DNA from: Streptomyces litmocidini
Lineage (GTDB): Bacteria > Actinomycetota > Actinomycetes > Streptomycetales > Streptomycetaceae
Reading direction: 5' to 3'
NCBI RefSeq assembly: GCF_014649755.1
Contig: NZ_BMTQ01000004.1
Span: 496,001-560,000, forward strand
DNA: 64,000 nt
A model generated the notes under the pieces. That model saw only the letters and a list, made by a program, of their open reading frames with translations, made no database searches and had not been told where the DNA came from. The first letter of the stretch is position 1. Each line of letters begins with the position of its first letter. Positions 33,854-42,324 of this stretch are shown piece by piece. Position numbers and translations under genes: made by a program.

Positions 33854-33926
33854 GTGGGTATAGCTCAGCTGGTAGAGCACCTGGTTGTGGTCCAGGATGT
33901 CGCGGGTTCGAGTCCCGTTACTCACC
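33854..33926 (+). tRNA. tRNA-His (GTG anticodon)
   Basis: A full cloverleaf. The acceptor is GTGGGTA/TACTCAC (one G-T pair), the D arm is AGCTCAGCTGGTAGAGCA, the anticodon stem-loop is CTGGTTGTGGTCCAG with anticodon GTG, and the T arm is CGGGTTCGAGTCCCG. The G at 33853 would be the extra G-1 of tRNA-His, facing C at 33926. No CCA is encoded. Confidence 0.96.
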
Positions 33927-33931
33927 CTGAT

Positions 33932-33969
33932 GACTCAGGCCCCGGTTCGGAAGAACCGGGGCCTGAGTC
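33932..33969 (+). terminator. Terminator after tRNA-His
   Basis: A perfect 17-bp stem (GACTCAGGCCCCGGTTC / GAACCGGGGCCTGAGTC) with a GGAA tetraloop, directly after the tRNA. Confidence 0.88.
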
Positions 33970-34114
33970 GTTCTCGTGTGCGCTCCGCCACACGGAGGAC
34001 GTTCCCCGTGGGCCCTGCCGGGGCACGGTCCCTGCCCGGGAAAGGGTGCGCGCCCCGGTCGGCGGTGGGGTGGTTCCGGCCGGGGCGCGCGGTGTGGGGG
34101 GACTCGGGGGCCTG

Positions 34115-35626
34115 CTACCTGTAGGCGCCGAAGGCCTTCGTGAAGGCCAGCGGCTGCTGGAGGATCGAGGAGCAGGTGGGGTCGGCGTAGGTCACGGCGC
34201 CGGCCGCGCACTGCTTGTCACGGGCCGCGGACCACATCGAGAGCCGGCCGACCCCCTTGGACCTGGCGAAGGCGACGAGCTGGGTGGCGTCCTCCACCGT
34301 GAAGACCTCGGAGGAGACGTCGTTGACGCCGATCATCGGGGTGACGGCGACGGCCTTCCAGGCGGCCGCGTCGGAGAGGCCGAGGACGCCCTTGATCTGG
34401 GCCTGGGTCGCGGTCGCGGCCTGGACGGCGTACGTGCCCATGTCGGCGCTGTAGGCCGGCCCGTAGTCCATCGCCATGATGTTGACGGCGTCGACGCGGA
34501 CGCCGTTCCGCCCGGCGTCGGCCAGCAGGTCCACGCCCGGCTGGGTCAGGCCCTCGGGCATGACCGGCAGGGTGAAGGAGACGTCCAGGCCCGGGTGGGA
34601 CTTCTGGAGCTGGGCGATCGCCTGCGAGCGGCGGGTGTTGGCGGCGGTGTCCGGGAGGGCGGCGCCCTCGATGTCGAAGTCGAGCTTGGTGAGCCCGTAG
34701 TGGTCGACGACCTTGCCGTACGCGGCGGCGAGCGCCGAGGAGGTCGAGCAGTTCAGGGCCAGTTCGCGGCCGGCGGCGCCGCCGAAGGAGACGCGGACGT
34801 CGCCGCCCTTGGCGCGCAGGGCGCCGATCTGGGCCGCGACCTTGTCGTTCGCGAGGTCGGTGACGCCGCCCCACAGCGGGGCGCAGGAGCCGCCGGAGGT
34901 GATGAAGGCGAGGTTGAACTCCTTCACGCCGGTGGCGTCGGCGGTCGAGAGCAGGTCGTACGCCGGGTAGAGCGAGGTGTCGACGTACGGGGCGTACCGG
35001 GCCCCCGCGGCCGGTGCGCCGGTCGTGGTGGGGGTGGGCGTGGGCGTGGGCCGCGCGGTCGCGGTGGCGGTGGGCTTCGGGCTCGTGGTGGCCGTGGCGG
35101 TGGGCTTGGGGCTCGCCGTGGCCGTCGGCTTCGGGGACGCCGTCGCGGTGGGCTGCCCGGTGGGGCGGCCGCTCGGGGTGGGGGTGGCGCCTCCGGCGGA
35201 GCAGGCGGCCTTGTCGATGAGGCAGCCGGTGGGGTCGCCGGCCTGGCCGGCGGCCGAGGTGACGAAGCCGACGGTGACGGATCCGCCGGGCTCCAGCCGC
35301 CTGTTCCAGCTCGCGGGCTTCACGGTGACGTGGTTGCCGGAGACGGTGTGCTCGCCGTTCCAGAGGGAGCCGATGGTGGTGCCGGCCGGGAGGTCGAACT
35401 CCAGGGTCCAGTCGGACCGGGCGGTGGTCGTCTCGTTGGTGACGACGTACTGGCCGGTGTAGCCGCCGGTCCAGGAGCTGGTCCGGGTGTAGGCGGCGCC
35501 GACGGCGGCGGCCTGGGCGGTGCCGGTGAGCGCGAGGGCCGCGCCGCCGACGACGGCGGCGGCGACGACCGCTCCGACGACCTTGTTCCGGGTGCTCGTC
35601 CTGCGCCGGTGCGAACTGCTGCCCAT
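34115..35626 (-). CDS. Secreted GH18 glycosidase with CBM2 cellulose/chitin-binding module
   Basis: 503 aa. The signal peptide (to about residue 42, GTAQAAA) is followed by a CBM2 module of about 105 residues (SSWTGGYTGQYVVTNETTT, DLPAGTTIGSLWNGEHTVSG, WNRRLEPGGSVTVGF). A Pro/Thr/Ser linker of SPKPTATA repeats leads to a GH18 barrel with the catalytic motif LTKLDFDIEGA (DxxDxDxE type, glutamate present), and NIMAMDYGP. The ATG at 35626 follows a short gap. It is a probable chitinase or related endo-glycosidase. Unlike the other chitin genes here I see no dre site before it. Confidence 0.87.
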   Translation of the reverse strand: MGSSSHRRRTSTRNKVVGAVVAAAVVGGAALALTGTAQAAAVGAAYTRTSSWTGGYTGQYVVTNETTTARSDWTLEFDLPAGTTIGSLWNGEHTVSGNHVTVKPASWNRRLEPGGSVTVGFVTSAAGQAGDPTGCLIDKAACSAGGATPTPSGRPTGQPTATASPKPTATASPKPTATATTSPKPTATATARPTPTPTPTTTGAPAAGARYAPYVDTSLYPAYDLLSTADATGVKEFNLAFITSGGSCAPLWGGVTDLANDKVAAQIGALRAKGGDVRVSFGGAAGRELALNCSTSSALAAAYGKVVDHYGLTKLDFDIEGAALPDTAANTRRSQAIAQLQKSHPGLDVSFTLPVMPEGLTQPGVDLLADAGRNGVRVDAVNIMAMDYGPAYSADMGTYAVQAATATQAQIKGVLGLSDAAAWKAVAVTPMIGVNDVSSEVFTVEDATQLVAFARSKGVGRLSMWSAARDKQCAAGAVTYADPTCSSILQQPLAFTKAFGAYR

Positions 35627-35768
35627 CGCGTGCCTGCCTCTGCGTGCCGGGGGTGGGGGTGGGGTGCGGCAGCACGCTAGCGCCGGGAAAACGGACAATT
35701 GCCGTACTTGGCGCCGCCGTTCGGATCCTTAGGGTCCGCTTAAGGGAGGCATCGGGACCGGAAAAGGT

Positions 35769-37166
35769 TCAGGTCCGGCGGGCCCCCGGGGCCCTGCGCC
35801 GGCGGGCGGGCCGACGGCCGCGCCGGCCCGTGCCGTCGCCCCCGCGCCGGCCGTCGAGGCCGATCCAGATCCGTACCTCCGTACCGCCGAGGACCGAGTG
35901 GCCGATGCGGACGTCGCCGCCGGTGGCCTCCGCCATCCGCCGCACGATGTCGAGCCCCAGGCCCGTGGAGCCGTCCCGGCCGCCGCTGTTGCCGCGGGCC
36001 AGGGCGGCGGCGGGGTCGGCGATGCCGGGGCCCGCGTCGGAGACGAGGACGATGACGGCGTCGTCCCCGTTGTGGACGTCGATGGAGAAGGCGGTGCCCT
36101 CGGGGGTGTGGCGGAAGACGTTGCCGAGCAGGGCGTCGAGGGCGGCGACGAGTTCGGGCCGGGCGACGGGGATGCGGACCGGGCGCTCGACGCCCGCGAC
36201 CCGCACCCGGCGGCCCTCGTCCTCGGCGAGCGCCGACCAGAACTCCATCCGCTCGCGGACCACTTCGGCGGCGTCGCAGCCGGCGCCGGGACCGGTCGCC
36301 TGGGTCTGCGGCTTCGCCTCGCGGGCCGTGCGGATGATGATGTCGACCTCGCGCTCCAGCTGTTCGACGGCCGCGCGGGTCTGCTCGGCGGCCGGTGAGG
36401 AGCCCAGCGAGGCCGCGTTGAGGCGGAGGACGGTGAGCGGGGTGCGGAGCCGGTGGGAGAGGTCGGCGGCCAGCTCCCGCTCGTTGGCGAGGAGCTGCAC
36501 GACCTGGTCGGCCATCGAGTTGAAGGCGACGGCGGCCGACTTGAGTTCGGGCGGCCCCTCCTCGGGGACGCGTGCGCCGAGCCTGCCCTCGCCGAGGTCG
36601 TGGGCGGCGCCGGCGAGCCGCTGGGCGGGCCGGACCATGCGGACGCCGAGGCGGTCGGCGACGGCGACGGAGCCGACGACGAGGGCGACGCCGACGCCGG
36701 CGAGGACGAGCCAGGCGGTGGCGACGCCGTTGCTGACCTCCTCCTCGGGGACGAGGAGTTCGACGACGGCGACCTGGCCGCTGCTGAGCGCGGTGGGCTG
36801 GAGCAGGGCGAAGCCGCCGGGGACCTCGGCGATGGAGGCGCGGCCGAGGGCGCGGGTGGCGGCGAGTTCCTGGGGGTCGGCGCGGCGGGTGCCGATCTCC
36901 AGGGCGGTGCCGCCGGGTCCGGGGGCGGGCACGTGGATCGCGAGCCGGCCGGCGGCTCCGTCCTCGGTGGTGGCGACGGCCTTGTCGAGTTCGTCGCGGT
37001 CGGTGGTGATCGCGAGGACGGGGGCGAGGCCGGCGGCCCGCCGTTCGGCGTTGGAGAAGGCCCGGTCGCGGGCCATCTCCTTGACGACGAGTCCGAGGGG
37101 GATGGCGAAGGCGAAGACGACCATGACGGTGACGGCCAGGGCCACCTTGACGAGCGCCCACCTCAC
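35769..37166 (-). CDS. Sensor histidine kinase (OmpR-type pair)
   Basis: A 465-aa membrane kinase. The first span is near residues 5-27, followed by an extracytoplasmic sensor segment of about 125 residues and a second span near 155-180 (TAWLVLAGVGVALVVGSVAV). A HAMP region (RMVRPAQRLAGAAHDLGEGR) leads to a HisKA dimerisation helix where ADLSHRLRTPLTVLRLNA carries the phospho-acceptor His. The ATPase domain shows LLGNVFRHTPEG (N box), VSDAGPGI (G1) and GSTGLGLDIV (G2). The C-terminal tail is very Arg-rich. The GTG start overlaps the regulator's TGA (GTGA), so the pair is co-translated. The signal is unknown. Confidence 0.92.
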   Translation of the reverse strand: MRWALVKVALAVTVMVVFAFAIPLGLVVKEMARDRAFSNAERRAAGLAPVLAITTDRDELDKAVATTEDGAAGRLAIHVPAPGPGGTALEIGTRRADPQELAATRALGRASIAEVPGGFALLQPTALSSGQVAVVELLVPEEEVSNGVATAWLVLAGVGVALVVGSVAVADRLGVRMVRPAQRLAGAAHDLGEGRLGARVPEEGPPELKSAAVAFNSMADQVVQLLANERELAADLSHRLRTPLTVLRLNAASLGSSPAAEQTRAAVEQLEREVDIIIRTAREAKPQTQATGPGAGCDAAEVVRERMEFWSALAEDEGRRVRVAGVERPVRIPVARPELVAALDALLGNVFRHTPEGTAFSIDVHNGDDAVIVLVSDAGPGIADPAAALARGNSGGRDGSTGLGLDIVRRMAEATGGDVRIGHSVLGGTEVRIWIGLDGRRGGDGTGRRGRRPARRRRAPGARRT

Positions 37167-37861
37167 GGCCGGGTCTCCACGGGCGGCTCCAGCTTCACGC
37201 CGACCCCGCGCAGGGTGTGCAGGTAGCGGGGCCGTGCGGCCGTCTCGCCCAACTTCCGGCGCAGCCACGACAGGTGTACGTCGATGGTCTGGTCGTCCCC
37301 GTACGACTGCTGCCAGACCTCGGCGAGCAGCTCCTTGCGCGGGACGACGACGCCGGGCCGCCCGGCGAGGAAGGCGAGCAGGTCGAACTCGCGCCGGGTC
37401 AGGTCCAGCGGCGTCCCGTCGAGTTCGGCCTGACGGCGCAGCGGGTCGACGGTGAGTCCGCCGACGCGGAGGGCCCGGGAGGGCGGCGGCTCGCCGGCGG
37501 CCCGGGAGCGGCGCAGGACGGCGGCCATCCGCGCGGAGAGGTGGTCGACGGAGAAGGGCTTCACGAGGTAGTCGTCGGCCCCGGCGTGGAGGAGCCGCAC
37601 GATCTCGGCCTCGTCGTCCCGGGCGGTCGCGATGATCACCGGCACGTCGGTGATCCCGCGCAGCATCTTGAGCGCCTCGGACCCGTCGAGATCGGGCAGG
37701 CCGAGGTCCAGGATCACGACGTCGAAACGGAAATGGGCGACCTCGCGCAGCGCCTCCAGAGCCGTGCCGACGCTCCGTACGGTGTGGGAGGCCTCGGTCA
37801 GCTGCCGGATGAGGGCGGAGCGCACGAACTGGTCGTCCTCGACCACGAGCACACTTGCCAT
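37163..37861 (-). CDS. OmpR/PhoB-family response regulator
   Basis: A 232-aa regulator. The receiver domain begins MASVLVVEDDQFVRSALIRQ, has the phospho-Asp in VVILDLGLPDLDG, and ends around DDYLVKPFSVDHL. A winged-helix DNA-binding domain follows (LTRREFDLLAFLAGRPGVVV, TIDVHLSWLRRKLGE, LHTLRGVGVKLEP). It is first in the pair, with the kinase gene overlapping its stop by 4 bp. It is divergent from a membrane-anchored protein at 37931 that might be a target. Confidence 0.93.
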   Translation of the reverse strand: MASVLVVEDDQFVRSALIRQLTEASHTVRSVGTALEALREVAHFRFDVVILDLGLPDLDGSEALKMLRGITDVPVIIATARDDEAEIVRLLHAGADDYLVKPFSVDHLSARMAAVLRRSRAAGEPPPSRALRVGGLTVDPLRRQAELDGTPLDLTRREFDLLAFLAGRPGVVVPRKELLAEVWQQSYGDDQTIDVHLSWLRRKLGETAARPRYLHTLRGVGVKLEPPVETRP

Positions 37862-37930
37862 GGGCGGCACCGTACGCCATTCGGGTGGGGCCGCGAGCGG
37901 TGTCCACCCTCCGGTGCGGAGCTTTGTCCG

Positions 37931-38536
37931 GTGGTGCACTATGTCCCGGTGCGAAGAGGACCCGTTCACGCCCTGGCCTGGTCGCTCGCCACCGGCGCGG
38001 CGGTCGCCCTGTCCTGGTGGGGGGTGCACACGGTGCTGTCCGGCACGGTGTACGACCCGCCCCGCTCGCTGCCCCTCCCGGCCGGCCCCGCCATCGGGAC
38101 GGCCGCCTCCGGGGGCGTCCCGGGGACCTCCTCCACCCGGCGGCCCGAGAGCGCCCCGCCCTCCGCGCCCGCCGGCCCGACGCCCACGCCGAGCGGGGCG
38201 CGCACGCCCCCGTCCGCTCCGTCCCCGGCCCCCGCGCGCCGCCCGGACCCCCCGCAGCGGACGTCCGCCGCACCGCCCCCGGAACCGGCCTCCGGCGCGG
38301 GATCCGGCGCGGGCGTGAAGACCTACACCGTGGACGGCGGCCGGGTCACCTTCGACCTCGGGGAGAGCGCGGCGGAACTGGTCTCGGCGACGCCCGCGTC
38401 CGGCTGGCAGATGCAGGTGTGGAAGCAGCCGGCCTGGATCCGGGTCACCTTCACCGAGGACGGCCGGGAGCTGTCGGTCTTCTGCGTGTGGCACGACAGC
38501 GCGCCCCGCGTGGAGATCGACGACCGGCAGGCGTAG
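37931..38536 (+). CDS. Membrane-anchored protein with proline-rich linker
   Basis: About 201 aa. A short N-terminus precedes one membrane span (about 14-35, HALAWSLATGAAVALSWWGV). A long Pro/Ser/Ala-rich extracytoplasmic linker (about 45-125) leads to a compact C-terminal domain of about 75 residues (TVDGGRVTFDLGESAAELVS, SGWQMQVWKQPAWIRVTFTE). Start codons at 37931, 37934 and 37949 (all GTG) are possible; the first two are within reach of a GGAGC site. I do not recognise the outer domain. It is divergent from the response regulator. Confidence 0.62.
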   Translation: MVHYVPVRRGPVHALAWSLATGAAVALSWWGVHTVLSGTVYDPPRSLPLPAGPAIGTAASGGVPGTSSTRRPESAPPSAPAGPTPTPSGARTPPSAPSPAPARRPDPPQRTSAAPPPEPASGAGSGAGVKTYTVDGGRVTFDLGESAAELVSATPASGWQMQVWKQPAWIRVTFTEDGRELSVFCVWHDSAPRVEIDDRQA

Positions 38537-38543
38537 GAGCCGG

Positions 38544-39410
38544 TCAGCGGAAGGCGGACGGCGGGGGTACGGGCGAGGGCTTGGCGTTCGCGTCGGTGAC
38601 GGGGGCCGCTCCGCCGGCGAAGTCGGCGAGGGCCCGGCCGTGTTCCACGCGTCCCGGGTGCGGGTCGGTGGCGACCCGGCGGGTCAGTTCGGCCACCGGC
38701 AGCTCGCGGTCCGAGGCGAGCAGCACCGCGTTGCCGAAGCGGCGGCCGCGCAGGACCGTCGGGTCGGCGGTGAGCGCCAGTTCGGGGAAGACCGCGGCGG
38801 CGGTGGCGATCTGGCCGCGCAGATGGGTCAGGGGCGGGCCGTCGGCGAGGTTCGCCGCGTAGAAGCCGCCGGGCCGCAGCACCCGCCGTACCTCGGCGAG
38901 GAACTCGGTGCTGGTCAGGTGGGCCGGGGTGCGGGCCCCGCTGAACACGTCGGCGATGACGAGGTCGGCCCAGCCGTCCTGGACCTTGGCGAGGCCGGCG
39001 CGGGCGTCCGTGGAGCGGACCCGGATGCGGGCCCCGGCGTCGAGGGGGAGTTCCCGGCGGACGAGCTGGACCAGGGGGGCGTCGAGCTCCACGATCTGCT
39101 GGGTGGAGCGGGGCCGGGTCGCGGCGACGTAGCGGGCGAGGGTGAAGGCGCCGCCGCCGAGGTGGACGGCCTGGAGCGGCCGGTTCGGCGGGGCGGCGAG
39201 GTCGGCGATGTGGCCGAGGCGCCGCTGGTACTCGAAGGTGAGGCGGGCCGGGTCGTCGAGGTCGACGTGCGACTGCGGGGCGCCGTCGATGAGCAGCGTC
39301 CAGGCGCGCGGGCGTTCCCGGTCGGGTATGAGTTCGGCGAGGCCGCCGTCGACGGTCTCGACGACGGGGGCGGACGCCGCCGCCCGGTCCCGCTGTTTGT
39401 TCCTGGCCAC
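38544..39410 (-). CDS. Spermidine-synthase-like SAM-binding protein
   Basis: A 288-aa Rossmann-fold protein of the spermidine synthase-like family. It has the glycine loop AVHLGGGAFTLARYVAATRP, the acidic IVELDAPLVQLVRRELPLD, the VIADVFSGARTPAHLTSTEF region and RRVLRPGGFYAANLADG. In true spermidine synthases the catalytic DxxDP is near the fourth strand; here the region reads ADVFSGA, so polyamine synthesis is not assured. The start is a GTG at 39410 with a weak ribosome site. It converges with the gene at 37931, 7 bp away. Confidence 0.75.
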   Translation of the reverse strand: MARNKQRDRAAASAPVVETVDGGLAELIPDRERPRAWTLLIDGAPQSHVDLDDPARLTFEYQRRLGHIADLAAPPNRPLQAVHLGGGAFTLARYVAATRPRSTQQIVELDAPLVQLVRRELPLDAGARIRVRSTDARAGLAKVQDGWADLVIADVFSGARTPAHLTSTEFLAEVRRVLRPGGFYAANLADGPPLTHLRGQIATAAAVFPELALTADPTVLRGRRFGNAVLLASDRELPVAELTRRVATDPHPGRVEHGRALADFAGGAAPVTDANAKPSPVPPPSAFR

Positions 39411-39444
39411 GGGCCCATTATCGGGGCACGACGGGCAGGGGGGC

Positions 39445-39942
39445 TCAGTGGCAGCCGTCGGCCGCCTCGATGAGCCGGGCCGCCTCGCCGAGCGCCTCGC
39501 GCAGGACGGCGGGGTCGGTGACGGGGTCGGTGTCGCCGGGGGGCAGCAGCCAGCCGGCGGGGCGGGGCGCGTCGCCCGCCGGTTCGGGGAGTTCCGGCAG
39601 CTCGGGGAGGCGCAGGCCCCGTCCCGAGGTGCGCGTACAGGCGCTGCCCGGCAGGTCCCAGGCGGCGGCGGTGCCGGGCGGCACCAGGAAGCCGAGGGTG
39701 TCGCAGGTGCCGTCGTGGACGACCGGCCCGACGGCGGGGGCGGCGGCGCGGCGCAGGATGTCCACGGCCTCCAGGCCCTGGCGGACCGGCACGGTCACCA
39801 GGTCCCAGGCCTCGGCGGCGGCCCGGGGCCCGTCGGCCTCCGGGGCGGGCGCGCGGCGCGCGGCGCCCGGGGCGGGTACGTGGTGCGCGGCCTCCGGGAC
39901 GGACACGTGCCGCGTGGCCGCCTGCGAACCGATCTCCGACAT
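39445..39942 (-). CDS. Conserved actinobacterial protein of unknown function
   Basis: 165 aa from the ATG at 39942, which has a clear AGGAGG upstream. The N-terminal Ala/Pro-rich part (about 1-40) is disordered. The body contains WDLVTVPVRQGLEAVDILRR, GTCDTLGFLVPPGTAAAWDL, a PGSACTRTSGRG loop and the end LREALGEAARLIEAADGCH. Similar Streptomyces proteins are sometimes linked to the bifunctional primase/polymerase N-terminal family; the likeness here is weak. It is divergent from the TPR regulator at 40167. Confidence 0.65.
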   Translation of the reverse strand: MSEIGSQAATRHVSVPEAAHHVPAPGAARRAPAPEADGPRAAAEAWDLVTVPVRQGLEAVDILRRAAAPAVGPVVHDGTCDTLGFLVPPGTAAAWDLPGSACTRTSGRGLRLPELPELPEPAGDAPRPAGWLLPPGDTDPVTDPAVLREALGEAARLIEAADGCH

Positions 39943-40166
39943 GGGGACCCCTCCTCGCTCCGAAGGAGACACGTTCCGTCTCCCCATTACGGTTCAACGC
40001 CCGTGCGCGTCAACGGCTACGGCGGGATGCCGCCGCAAAGGATGGCAGTTCATGGCAGATCGCAGGCGAGATATCCGATTTGTAGCCAAACTCAGCGTAA
40101 GCGTGTGGTGACAGCAGGTACGTTCTTGCCGCCGGAAACCCGGCAGCACCAGGAGAGGGCTCGGCC

Positions 40167-41456
40167 ATGGCGATGTCACGGGCAGTTCCCAATCTCGCCT
40201 TCCGTCGGCTCCGCGGACAGCACTCGCCGGCGGAGTTCGCCGCGGCGGTCCGCCGGGCGGCGCGGGAGATCGACGAACGGGTCGCGTGCGACGCCCGCTA
40301 CATCGGGCGCGTGGAAGCGGGCGAGATCCGCTGCCCCAACTACGCGTACGAGCGGGTCTTCCTGCACATGTTCCCCGGTCTGGGCCTCTCCGACCTGGGA
40401 TTCTCCGCGCGGGAGACGGTGCGCGGCCGGCGGCAGGGCGTCCCGGCCGGGACAGCGCCTCCCGCCGCCATCACCACCCGGAACGATGAGGAGAGCGACG
40501 TGCTGCGTCGCGCATTCATGACGAGCGGCTCCGCCACCCTGGCGGCCGCCTCGCTGGGACTCGGCGGCCCCGCCGTCGCGATCCCCTCCCCCCGCGGCAC
40601 CCACCGGATCGGCGAGACCGAGGTGCGGGCCGTCGAGGACGCCGTGCGGCGGATCCGGCTGCTCGACGACCGGCACGGCGCCGACGGGCTCTACAAGGTG
40701 GCCGCCCAGCCGCTCCGTACCGCGTACGCGCTCCTCGACGCCGGCACCATGACCCGTCGCTCCACCGAGGACCGGCTGCACGCGGGCGCGGGCGAGCTCT
40801 CCCTCTCCGTCGGCTGGCTGGCCCACGACTCGGGGAGGCACGAGGACGCGCGCTCGCACTACGCGGAGGCCCTGGCCACCGCGCGCGTGGCGGGGAACGC
40901 GGCCCTGGAGGCGCACGCCTTCTGCAACACCTCGTTCCTGGCCCGGGACACCGGCCGCCACCGCGAGGCGGTCCGGGCGGCCCAGGCGGGCCTGCGGGCC
41001 GCGCAGCCGCTGGACTCGGCCCGGCTCCTCTCGCTGCTGTCGCTGCGGGAGGCGGGCGGGTGGGCGGGGCTCGGCGACCGCTCCGCCTGCGAGCAGGCCC
41101 TCGGCCGCGCGCACCAGTACTTCGAGCGTGGCCCGGCCGAGGGCGACCCCGAGTGGATGTCCTTCTTCGGCGAGCCGGAGCGGGAGGCGCTGGAGGCCGG
41201 CTGCTGGTCGGCGCTCGGCGAGTGGGGCCGGGCGGCGCGCCACGCCCACCGGGCGGTGGTCCTGCAGAACCCGCACTTCGCCCGGAACCTCGCGCTCTAC
41301 CGGGCCCACCTCGCCAAGGACCTGGCGCACGCCGGCCGTCGGGACGAGGCGGCGGCGGAGGCGCGGCGCGTCGTGGACTCCCTCGACGGCATCGCCTCGG
41401 CCCGGATCCGCGACCTGCTCACGGAGACCGGCCGGGTCCTGGCCGGCACGCACTGA
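40167..41456 (+). CDS. XRE/TPR-type regulatory protein (NsdA-like architecture)
   Basis: A 429-aa cytoplasmic regulator. The N-terminal region is helix-turn-helix-like (about 10-75: SPAEFAAAVRRAAREID, RYIGRVEAGEIRCPNYAYER). A TPR-type helical array fills about 175-425 (HYAEALATARVAGNAALEAH, AAQAGLRAAQPLDSARLLSL). This build is common among Streptomyces regulators of development and antibiotics such as NsdA; I do not claim orthology. GGAGAGG precedes the ATG. A 30-bp tandem repeat begins right after its stop codon. Confidence 0.7.
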   Translation: MAMSRAVPNLAFRRLRGQHSPAEFAAAVRRAAREIDERVACDARYIGRVEAGEIRCPNYAYERVFLHMFPGLGLSDLGFSARETVRGRRQGVPAGTAPPAAITTRNDEESDVLRRAFMTSGSATLAAASLGLGGPAVAIPSPRGTHRIGETEVRAVEDAVRRIRLLDDRHGADGLYKVAAQPLRTAYALLDAGTMTRRSTEDRLHAGAGELSLSVGWLAHDSGRHEDARSHYAEALATARVAGNAALEAHAFCNTSFLARDTGRHREAVRAAQAGLRAAQPLDSARLLSLLSLREAGGWAGLGDRSACEQALGRAHQYFERGPAEGDPEWMSFFGEPEREALEAGCWSALGEWGRAARHAHRAVVLQNPHFARNLALYRAHLAKDLAHAGRRDEAAAEARRVVDSLDGIASARIRDLLTETGRVLAGTH

Positions 41457-41457
41457 G

Positions 41458-41553
41458 CGGCCCGTACCGAACGGCCCGTACGAAGCGGCCCGCACCGAAC
41501 GGCCCGTACGAAGCGGCCCGCACCGAACGGCCCGTACGAAGCGGCCCGTACCG
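41458..41553. repeat. Tandem repeat, 30-bp period
   Basis: About three copies of a 30-bp unit, GCGGCCCG(C/T)ACCGAACGGC then CCGTACGAA, each made of two similar 15-bp halves (CGGCCCGTAC core). It fills the gap between two converging genes and is followed by the 12-bp palindrome CGGGAGCTCCCG at 41563-41574. It could act as a weak terminator array. Confidence 0.75.
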
Positions 41554-41583
41554 AGCAGGAGCCGGGAGCTCCCGCTCCCCGGG

Positions 41584-42180
41584 CTACTGCTCCAGGTGCC
41601 CCGTGTCGTTCCAGCGCTCGACCGCCGGGGCGCCGTACGCCCAGCCGAGGACCGAGAGGCTCGTCGGGTCCAGGCGGATGCGGGCGGCGAAGGAGACGTC
41701 CTCGCCGAGCCAGCGCGCGCCGATCGAGCGCAGGATGTGCCCGTGGGCGAACACCAGGACGTCCCGGTCGGCGGAGCGGGCCCACTCCACGATCTCGTCG
41801 GCGCGGTCCGACAGCTGGGCGAGCGTCTCACCCCCGGGGACGCCGTCGCGCCAGATGAACCAGTCCGGCTGGATCTCCTTGATCTCGGGCGGGGTCAGCC
41901 CCTCGTACGCCCCGTAGTCCCACTCCATCAGCGCGTCCCAGGGCCGGGCCCTGTCCCCGAAGCCGGCGAGCTCGCAGGTCTCGCTCGCCCGGACGAGCGG
42001 GCTGGTACGCACCTCCACGTCGGGGAGCCCCTGCCAGGGGCCCCGGTGCAGGCGCTCGCCGAGCAGCTTCGCCCCTCGTCGTCCCTCGTCGAGCAGCGGT
42101 ATGTCGGTCCTGCCGGTGTGCCGGCCGAGAAGGGACCACTCGGTCTGGCCGTGCCGGGCGAGCAGGATGCGGGGTGCCAT
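41584..42180 (-). CDS. Histidine phosphatase (phosphoglycerate-mutase-like)
   Basis: A 198-aa member of the histidine phosphatase superfamily. The catalytic phospho-histidine is in [36 protein letters not shown] supplies the usual acidic acid/base, and the second histidine is in [17 protein letters not shown]. It starts at the ATG at 42180, giving [12 protein letters not shown], as usual. Members include acid phosphatases and fructose-2,6-bisphosphatase-like or alpha-ribazole phosphatases; the substrate cannot be read here. Confidence 0.85.
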   Translation of the reverse strand: MAPRILLARHGQTEWSLLGRHTGRTDIPLLDEGRRGAKLLGERLHRGPWQGLPDVEVRTSPLVRASETCELAGFGDRARPWDALMEWDYGAYEGLTPPEIKEIQPDWFIWRDGVPGGETLAQLSDRADEIVEWARSADRDVLVFAHGHILRSIGARWLGEDVSFAARIRLDPTSLSVLGWAYGAPAVERWNDTGHLEQ

Positions 42181-42324
42181 GGGAAGGACGCTCCAGGAGT
42201 TCACGGTGCGGACGTGCCTCTCCCATCATCGCCGACCTGAACGCGCGGCGGCGTCCGGGCAACCTCCGGGGGACGCCCCGCGTCCCCTCCCCCGGACCGC
42301 ATCACCGACCGGGGGGACTCGTTC

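Noticed and set aside
37167..38273. Upstream extension of the histidine kinase frame to 834 aa
   Set aside because: The added part lies antisense or out of frame over the response regulator. The GTG overlapping the regulator's stop gives a normal kinase.
41458..41553. Possible CRISPR array
   Set aside because: Units are contiguous 30-bp (2 x 15) tandem copies without unique spacers, and there are no cas genes. The same applies to the arrays at 59326, 61146 and 63653.
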